Program-made: the position numbers and the translations under genes | In this document: piece by piece, positions 59,199 through 64,000 of the stretch | Layout: every line of letters starts with the position of its first letter | Numbering within the stretch: the first letter of the stretch is position 1 | NCBI RefSeq assembly: GCF_042663225.1 | Contig: NZ_JBHTAA010000005.1 | Coordinates: 62,001 to 126,000 of the forward strand | Source of the DNA: Haloferax namakaokahaiae | GTDB taxonomy: Archaea; Halobacteriota; Halobacteria; Halobacteriales; Haloferacaceae | DNA length: 64,000 nt | Direction: 5' to 3' | Notes under the pieces: model-generated | What the model was told of the DNA's origin: nothing | Seen by the model: the letters and a program-made list of their open reading frames with translations, nothing else | Databases searched by the model: none

Positions 59199-59903
59199 TC
59201 AAACGTCAACCGGTTTCACGAGGTCCGGTCCGTCGTTCGCGGGGCTGTTCACCCGCGTCGAAACCGGGTACGCGGTCAGTCCGTCGTCGGGGTAGGTATC
59301 GAGGAGCGACTCCGCCTCGTCGTCGTCGCCGTGGAGCCACGTCTCCTCTTCGTCGGGGGCGAGGATGACCGCCATCCGGTCGTGTAACTCCGAGATGAGG
59401 CCGTTCGGTTCGGTGGTGATGACCGTGAACGTCTCCAGCGGTTCCGCCTCGCGGGTCGGCGACCCGCCGCCGAACTCGCCCAGACCGGTCTGTTTCGTCT
59501 TCGGCGTCCAGCGTTCCCACAATCCGGCCATCGCAAACGGCCGGTCGTCTTCGAACGCGACGCGATACGGCTGTTTTCCGCTCCCTGTCTTTGCCCACTC
59601 GTAGAAGCCGTCGGCGGGAACCAGACAGCGCCGCGATTCGTAGGCGTCGGCGAAGCTTCGTTTCTCGCGGACCGTCTCCGCGCGCGCGTTGATGAGGTTA
59701 CTGCCGATTTTGGCGTCGTCGGCCCACCGGGGAACCAGTCCCCACTTCATGAACGTGAACTCGTCGGGTGCGTCGTTCGTGATGACCGGCAGGTGTTGAC
59801 CCGGCGCGCAGTTGTAGCGCGCGTCCAGCGACCGGGTCGGTTCGAGGTCGAACCGTTCGCGGAGGTCACCCGTCGAAGCGAAGAGCGAATAGCGACCACA
59901 CAT
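59199..59903 (-). CDS. SRAP (YedK/HMCES) abasic-site protein
   Basis: 234 residues. MCGRYSLFASTGDLRERFDL has the catalytic Cys2 that forms a thiazolidine with abasic DNA after Met removal. NCAPGQHLPVI, WGLVPRWADDAKIGSNLINARAETV, RRCLVPADGFYEWAKTG and ISELHDRMAVIL (with the active His) are all family marks. SRAP proteins shield abasic sites in single-stranded DNA from cutting. A long loop around FGGGSPTREAEPLE is a lineage insert. It is divergent from the nuclease gene at 59994, which may also be repair-related. Confidence 0.93.
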   Translation of the reverse strand: MCGRYSLFASTGDLRERFDLEPTRSLDARYNCAPGQHLPVITNDAPDEFTFMKWGLVPRWADDAKIGSNLINARAETVREKRSFADAYESRRCLVPADGFYEWAKTGSGKQPYRVAFEDDRPFAMAGLWERWTPKTKQTGLGEFGGGSPTREAEPLETFTVITTEPNGLISELHDRMAVILAPDEEETWLHGDDDEAESLLDTYPDDGLTAYPVSTRVNSPANDGPDLVKPVDV

Positions 59904-59993
59904 GGCTTCATCTACGGTCTCGACGGCAATAAACGCCCGCTGGGTCGCCCGACTGCGACGGATTTAGGGTCCGGCGTGACCGCCTTCTCGTAT

Positions 59994-60746
59994 ATGCGAA
60001 TCGAGAACAGTTTCATCCCCGTCCGCGGCGTGGGTGCGCGGACGGAGCGGAACCTCTGGAAGGCAGGGGTGACACACTGGGACGAGTTCGACCCGCGACA
60101 CGTCGGCGCGAAGACGGGCGACCGAATCGAATCCTACATCGCCGAAGCCCAGACCCACCTCGACGACGGCGACGCCCACTTCTTCGACGAATCGTTCCCT
60201 TCGAAAGAGCGCTGGCGACTCTACGAGAACTTCCGCGAGGAGACGTGTTTCTTCGACATCGAGACGACCGGACTCTCGCCCAACCGCGACAAGGTGACGA
60301 CGGTTTCGTTCTACCAAGACGGCGAGACGACGACGCTGGTCCGCGGCGACACCCTCACCGCCGACGCGCTCCGCGAGCAGTTCGCCGACGCGACGCTCAT
60401 CTCCACGTTCAACGGCGCGCGATTCGACGTGCCGTTCCTCGAAACGTCGTTCGACCTCTCTATCGACCTCCCGCACATCGACCTGATGTACCCGTGCAAG
60501 ACGCTCGATTTGAGCGGCGGGCTCAAGCAAATCGAGAAGGACGTCGGCATCGAGCGCGACCGGCCGGATATCTCGGGTCGGGACGCGGTTCGCCTGTGGC
60601 ACGAGTACGAGCGCGGCGACGACGCCTCGTTGGAGACGCTGATTTCGTACAACCGCGAGGACACGGTGAACCTCCAGCGGTTGATGGAGACGGTGACAGA
60701 GCAACTCCACCACCGCGCGTGGAGCGATGTTCTGAGCGATTCGTAA
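59994..60746 (+). CDS. RNase H-fold 3'-5' exonuclease-like protein
   Basis: 250 residues. A small N-terminal helical part (PVRGVGARTERNLWKAGVTHWDEF) resembles a helix-hairpin-helix DNA-binding tail. The nuclease domain begins CFFDIETTGLSPNRDKVTTVSFY (first DxE, about 93), then TLISTFNGARFDVPFLE (second Asp), and LISYNREDTVNLQRLM near the end (third Asp). These three acidic motifs are the DnaQ/RNase D-type catalytic set. The substrate is DNA or RNA; unknown here. The ATG at 59994 is preferred; the frame stays open upstream across the SRAP promoter. Confidence 0.85.
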   Translation: MRIENSFIPVRGVGARTERNLWKAGVTHWDEFDPRHVGAKTGDRIESYIAEAQTHLDDGDAHFFDESFPSKERWRLYENFREETCFFDIETTGLSPNRDKVTTVSFYQDGETTTLVRGDTLTADALREQFADATLISTFNGARFDVPFLETSFDLSIDLPHIDLMYPCKTLDLSGGLKQIEKDVGIERDRPDISGRDAVRLWHEYERGDDASLETLISYNREDTVNLQRLMETVTEQLHHRAWSDVLSDS

Positions 60747-60809
60747 GCTGACTAGCAGGAACCACGGCGGACCATCGCCTTTTTGCCCGTTGCCTCCATC
60801 GCGGCGCAC

Positions 60810-61142
60810 ATGACGACCCATTCTGCGTCTGACGACGCGGCCGCGTCCACCACGGATGCCGCAGAATCGTCGGGCGCTGCGGATGCGGAGGCCGAGGCGG
60901 TAGATGGCGAGGACATCGTGGCCCAAGCGGCCGACGGTGGAGACGACGACGATTCTGATGCGAACGGTGACGAGACGGTGCCGCACGTCGAACTCGACCT
61001 GTACCAACTCTCGGTTCGCGTCAGCGGGCAATCCACCGATTCGCTCGAGGACGTCGAGGGGTCGGCGAAAGAACTGATGAGCTTTCTCATCCAGCAGGCC
61101 AAGCAACTCGAAGACGAACCCGACACGCGCGGCTTGAGCTAA
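60810..61142 (+). CDS. Acidic haloarchaeal protein of unknown function (110 aa)
   Basis: The first 55 residues are low-complexity Ala/Asp/Glu/Ser (for example AAASTTDAAESSGAADAEAE). The C-terminal half has a conserved-looking part VELDLYQLSVRVSGQSTDSL then ELMSFLIQQAKQLEDEP that would form a strand-helix unit. I do not recognise a family. It lies about 60 bases after the nuclease gene on the same strand, with a gap that includes cgcctttttgccc (60776-60788) as a possible promoter. Confidence 0.65.
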   Translation: MTTHSASDDAAASTTDAAESSGAADAEAEAVDGEDIVAQAADGGDDDDSDANGDETVPHVELDLYQLSVRVSGQSTDSLEDVEGSAKELMSFLIQQAKQLEDEPDTRGLS

Positions 61143-61220
61143 ACTTCCTGTCGTATTCGTACTCGCTACTCGTTTTGGCAAACCTAAAAATTCAAGAGCG
61201 ACCGCAGACAAGCGCGCCTA

Positions 61221-61907
61221 ATGAGCACGTACACGTTCGACGACCTCGCGGTCGTCATGGGGACCTACAACGAGGAACAAGCGATTGGGTCCGTTTTGGC
61301 CGATATCGACCGCATCACCGACGGCCGTGCCGAAATCGTCTGTGTCGATGGTTCCGACGACCGAACCCCGGAAATCGCTCGGAAGATGGGTGCGCGCGTC
61401 GTCGAACAGGAACCGCAGGGCTACGGTGTCGCCGTCAAAGAAGCCGTCTTGACGCCCGACCGCCCCGTCGTCGTCACCACCGACTGCGACGACACCTACC
61501 CGATGGAGTTCCTCCCGAAATTTCTCGAACTCATCAACGAGGGGTACGACGTCGTCTCAGGCGACCGAATCTCGCCCGGGGCCGAGACGATGCCGACGCT
61601 CAACCGCTGGGGCAACGTCGGCTTCGCACGACTGGCGAGCTTCCTGATGGGCGCGACGGTTCACGATACCACGACCGGCATGCGAGCGTATCGACGCGAC
61701 CTGTTGCACGATATCGAGTGGACCGAGAACACGGGCCTCTCGGCCGAACTGCTCCTTCGACCCGCGATGCGCGGCTACAAAATCGCAGAGGTTCCGATTC
61801 CCTACCGCGAACGCGCGGGTGAGACCAAACTCGACCCCTTCAGCGGCGGGGCGGCGATTGCGAAATCTATCGTCAAGGTCTGTCTCGAAGAGCGCGCTCG
61901 CTGGTAG
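61221..61907 (+). CDS. Family 2 glycosyltransferase (dolichyl-phosphate hexose type)
   Basis: 228 residues. GTYNEEQAIGSVLADIDRITDG (nucleotide-sugar site), the DxD-like VVTTDCDDTYPMEFLP (about 91-96), VSGDRISPGA and the ERAGETKL end fit the DPM1-like group that transfers hexose to dolichyl phosphate for archaeal N-glycosylation. There is no membrane segment in the C-terminal part, so it is a soluble or peripheral form. In H. volcanii several such paralogues exist; which glycan this one serves is unknown. The next gene is a lipoprotein. Confidence 0.88.
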   Translation: MSTYTFDDLAVVMGTYNEEQAIGSVLADIDRITDGRAEIVCVDGSDDRTPEIARKMGARVVEQEPQGYGVAVKEAVLTPDRPVVVTTDCDDTYPMEFLPKFLELINEGYDVVSGDRISPGAETMPTLNRWGNVGFARLASFLMGATVHDTTTGMRAYRRDLLHDIEWTENTGLSAELLLRPAMRGYKIAEVPIPYRERAGETKLDPFSGGAAIAKSIVKVCLEERARW

Positions 61908-62005
61908 GTTCGACGCTCTTGCGGCCCGGTGTTAGCTGTTTTGCGGTCGTGCACATCGACACCAAACCGCACGTGATTCATGGGTGAAACGCTCGAATTC
62001 ACCGT

Positions 62006-63136
62006 ATGAACCGTCGTCGGGTTCTCGCCGCGTGCGGGTGTGTCGTTGGTCTCGCTGGGTGTCTCGGAAGCGACCCGCCAGTCGCCGGCGAGCGGACGGC
62101 AAAGGATGGCGATTCGACCGACGGCGACTCGGTCGCACGTGCGGGTGCGTTCGACCTTCCAATCCCGGAAGACGAACTTCGACGCGGCGCGCCGAAAGAC
62201 GCCATCCCCGCGATTACCTCGCCCTCGTTTTCGACCGACTGGAGCGGGTTCGACGAGGTTCCGGTCGAACTCGAAGACTCGTTCGAAGTCGTCGGCGTCG
62301 AACTCGATGGGATTTCGAGAGCCTACCCGCTCGCCGTGCTGAACTGGCACGAAATCGTCAACGACACGTTCGACGGCCGGCCCGTCGTCGTCACCTACTG
62401 TCCGCTCTGCGGAAGCGCCGTCGTCGCCGAGCGGGTCGTCGCGGGCGACACCGTCTACTTCGGCGTCTCTGGACTGTTGTGGATGTCCGACCTCGTGATG
62501 TACGACGACCGGACGAACTCGTTGTGGAGTCAGGTTCTCGCCACGGCAATCCGGGGTGAACGCACCGGAGACCGGCTTTCACTCCTGCCGGCGACTATCT
62601 CTACGTGGGGCGAGTGGAAAGCCTCACATCCAGAGACCGAAGTGCTCGTTCCACCACCGGTTTCGGGGACGATTCGCGGGCGGCAGACCCGTCGGTACGA
62701 GGTCAACCCCTACACCAGCTATCAGCAATCGAGTTCCATTGGAATCGGGTACAACGAGGAGGTAGACGAGCGACTGCACCCGAAAACGTCTGTGGTCGGC
62801 ATCACCGCAGGTGGCGTCGCACGAGCCTACCCGCTCGATACGGTTTCGAGCGAAGGCGTCGTCAACGACCGAGTTGGAGACGTCCCCGTGGTCGTCGCCG
62901 CCTCGGCAGATGGCTCGCTGGTCGCCTACGTGCGACGCGTCGATGGCGAAGCAATCGAGTTCGAACGCGACGGGTCTCGATTGGTCGGTGGCGGGTCGCG
63001 CTGGGACCTGCTCACTGGCCGTTCACTCGATGGCCCACACGAGGGAACGACGTTGTCGCGGGCGAACGACCGCTCGCCGATGTTCTGGTTCGCGTGGGCG
63101 GATTTCAATCCGGAGACGGAGATTTACGGGCGATAA
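62006..63136 (+). CDS. DUF3179 lipoprotein
   Basis: 376 residues. MNRRRVLAACGCVVGLAGCL begins with a twin-arginine-like start and ends in a lipobox (LAGC), so it is exported and lipid-anchored. ISRAYPLAVLNWHEIVNDTFDGRPVVVTYCPLCGSAVV is the DUF3179 signature, with the WHEIVND and CPLCG motifs. A second, half-similar region follows near ARAYPLDTVSSEGVVNDRVGDVPVVVAASADG without the cysteines. The C-terminus is MFWFAWADFNPETEIYG. The function is unknown; a metal or redox role at the cell surface is proposed from the CPLCG cysteines. Confidence 0.85.
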   Translation: MNRRRVLAACGCVVGLAGCLGSDPPVAGERTAKDGDSTDGDSVARAGAFDLPIPEDELRRGAPKDAIPAITSPSFSTDWSGFDEVPVELEDSFEVVGVELDGISRAYPLAVLNWHEIVNDTFDGRPVVVTYCPLCGSAVVAERVVAGDTVYFGVSGLLWMSDLVMYDDRTNSLWSQVLATAIRGERTGDRLSLLPATISTWGEWKASHPETEVLVPPPVSGTIRGRQTRRYEVNPYTSYQQSSSIGIGYNEEVDERLHPKTSVVGITAGGVARAYPLDTVSSEGVVNDRVGDVPVVVAASADGSLVAYVRRVDGEAIEFERDGSRLVGGGSRWDLLTGRSLDGPHEGTTLSRANDRSPMFWFAWADFNPETEIYGR

Positions 63137-63150
63137 CTTGCTGGAGCGGC

Positions 63151-63357
63151 TTACTTCGCGGACTTCAGGATGTCCTTGATACGCCGAGCCTCACCGCCGA
63201 GCGAGGGATTCTTCTCGACGATTTTCAGCACCTCGTGGTCTGTCACGTCGGGGTAGGCCTTCCCCGTGGCCTCTTCGATGAGTTGCTTTTCGAGACGGAA
63301 CTCGGTGCCTTCGTACACGACATCGACGCCTGCATCGTCAAAAGAAAGGACCGTCAT
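63151..63357 (-). CDS. DUF5800-type small protein (68 aa)
   Basis: MTVLSFDDAGVDVVYEGTEF followed by RLEKQLIEEATGKAYPDVTDHEVLKIVEKN and a basic helix (RRIKDILKSAK). I recall this as DUF5800 in haloarchaea. The strand-helix-helix pattern suggests a small compact fold. The function is unknown. It is convergent with the DUF3179 gene and divergent from the bactofilin-like gene; the region 63358-63470 holds both promoters (atttaaacacac, 63380-63391, for this gene). Confidence 0.75.
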   Translation of the reverse strand: MTVLSFDDAGVDVVYEGTEFRLEKQLIEEATGKAYPDVTDHEVLKIVEKNPSLGGEARRIKDILKSAK

Positions 63358-63442
63358 AGCTCACTCTCGTTCCTCCGAGTATTTAAACACACGTCGTCGT
63401 TCCGCACCTACTGTGCGTATGTATGACATGTGTCTTGCGGAC

Positions 63443-63452
63443 GGTTTATTAG
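63443..63452 (+). promoter_or_regulatory. TATA-like element of the bactofilin-like gene
   Basis: ggtttattag lies about 25-30 bases before the GTG at 63475, the position for a leaderless transcript. Confidence 0.45.
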
Positions 63453-63474
63453 TTCCCGCGTATTCGTTCGGAGC

Positions 63475-64000
63475 GTGTCACTCGGCACGGACCCACTCGA
63501 ATCGCTCGAAGTCCCGGACGGAACGACGGTCGAAGAACACGACCTCGTGACCGACGGCGACGTCCTCATCGGTGGCCAAAGCACCGTCGAATTCGGCGTC
63601 CGCGGTCGGAACGTCGTGGCCGGCGAGCGCGTCACCTTTGGCGGCGATATCGAAGCAGAGGGTGATTGCCGACTCGACTTACTCGACGACGTGGCGGGAA
63701 ACGTCCTCGTCGGTAAAGACGCCTACCTCGGCGAGCGCGTCCATATCGGCGGCCGACTCATGGTGTCTGGAGACCTCGATATCGGCGACGACGTGGATAT
63801 CGCCGAGGGGTTCGAGGCCAACGGCTGGATCGTCATCCGCAATCCCGTGCCGACGCTGGTGTTCTACTTCATCGTCCTCTCGCAACTGCTTCAACTGGGC
63901 GAACAGGACGCCGCGGACGACCTCGCCGAATCCATCTCGGGCGACTCGCCGCACGACCCGCTTATCATCCCGCGCAACGCGACCGTCTCCGACGACTCGT
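63475..64000 (+). CDS. Bactofilin-like polymer-forming protein, 5' part
   Basis: 175 residues are in view before the right edge, starting with GTG at 63475 (VSLGTDPLESLEVPDGTTVEEH). Beta-helix turns repeat with period about 17-20: VLIGGQSTVEFGVRG, NVVAGERVTFGGDIEAEGDC, VLVGKDAYLGERVHIGGRLMVSG, LDIGDDVDIAEGFEANG. That is the bactofilin/polymer-forming fold. After it a hydrophobic helix (PTLVFYFIVLSQLLQL) begins, possibly leading to a membrane module in the missing part. Haloarchaeal bactofilins form shape-related polymers in known cases. The rest lies outside the window. Confidence 0.75.
   Translation, partial: MSLGTDPLESLEVPDGTTVEEHDLVTDGDVLIGGQSTVEFGVRGRNVVAGERVTFGGDIEAEGDCRLDLLDDVAGNVLVGKDAYLGERVHIGGRLMVSGDLDIGDDVDIAEGFEANGWIVIRNPVPTLVFYFIVLSQLLQLGEQDAADDLAESISGDSPHDPLIIPRNATVSDDS

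Overview
The window looks like chromosomal DNA of an extremely halophilic archaeon of the Haloferax type. The evidence is the high GC content, very acidic proteins, TATA-like elements about 25-30 bases before start codons with no ribosome binding site, GTGA/ATGA stop-start overlaps, and marker genes (DacZ diadenylate cyclase, GshA glutamate-cysteine ligase, archaeal MAT, aIF2-beta, TFB, Nop5/fibrillarin, an A-type oxidase with fused subunits I and III). The gene order resembles what I remember of the Haloferax volcanii main chromosome. That is recall, not a search.

Layout. 1-9.1 kb: the end of an MscS-like channel, an Ogg-type DNA glycosylase, UPF0212, UPF0058, aIF2-beta, a zinc-ribbon microprotein, TFB, CorA preceded by an overlapping 51-aa membrane protein, a lipoprotein, membrane and zinc-ribbon proteins, then Nop5-fibrillarin. 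9.2-12 kb: gshA, an HTH regulator, archaeal CoaD and a single-cyclin TFB-like protein. 12.0-13.4 kb: tRNA-Leu(UAG) followed by an AT-rich pocket with a SHOCT/zinc-ribbon membrane protein. 13.4-16.9 kb: DacZ, a short MscS-like channel, an unknown protein and a PAS histidine kinase. 17-26 kb: acyltransferase, PurD, a YyaL-type protein, LtrA, a thioredoxin, cysteine synthase, small proteins and ThiI. 26.3-30.7 kb: PPK1, MAT and a CYTH protein. 30.7-38.4 kb: a cytochrome oxidase cluster facing a convergent four-gene membrane operon. 38.6-45.7 kb: SlyD-like PPIase, a RecA-fold protein without a P-loop paired with a MinD-family ATPase, a divergent pair of winged-helix genes in a low-GC pocket, YlbF, an esterase, Dph2 and membrane proteins. 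45.8-53.8 kb: a CARF-like HTH protein, a LOG-like protein, an MBL hydrolase, a very acidic coiled-coil protein with 14-residue repeats, a HisG-like protein, a Tat lipoprotein and a membrane-bound ArsR-like regulator. 54-56.7 kb: a tyrosine recombinase overlapped by a ribbon-helix-helix (DUF5805-like) gene, then about 1.25 kb with no convincing gene. 56.7-64 kb: a HEAT-repeat protein, tryptophanyl-tRNA synthetase, SRAP, an RNase H-fold nuclease, a glycosyltransferase, a DUF3179 lipoprotein, DUF5800 and a bactofilin-like protein running off the right edge.

The most striking unexplained signal is the trpS leader. A 22-codon reading frame with a Trp-Arg-Trp run lies inside a hairpin with a perfect 10-bp arm. 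A second strong hairpin and a competing 7-bp long-range pairing separate it from trpS. This is the layout of leader-peptide attenuation, here in front of an archaeal tryptophanyl-tRNA synthetase. Other points of interest are the DacZ/MscS pair, the MinD/degenerate RecA pair, the recombinase/RHH pair beside an AT-rich gap, the divergent winged-helix switch and the tRNA-Leu-flanking pocket. No CRISPR array, rRNA gene or intact insertion sequence was seen.
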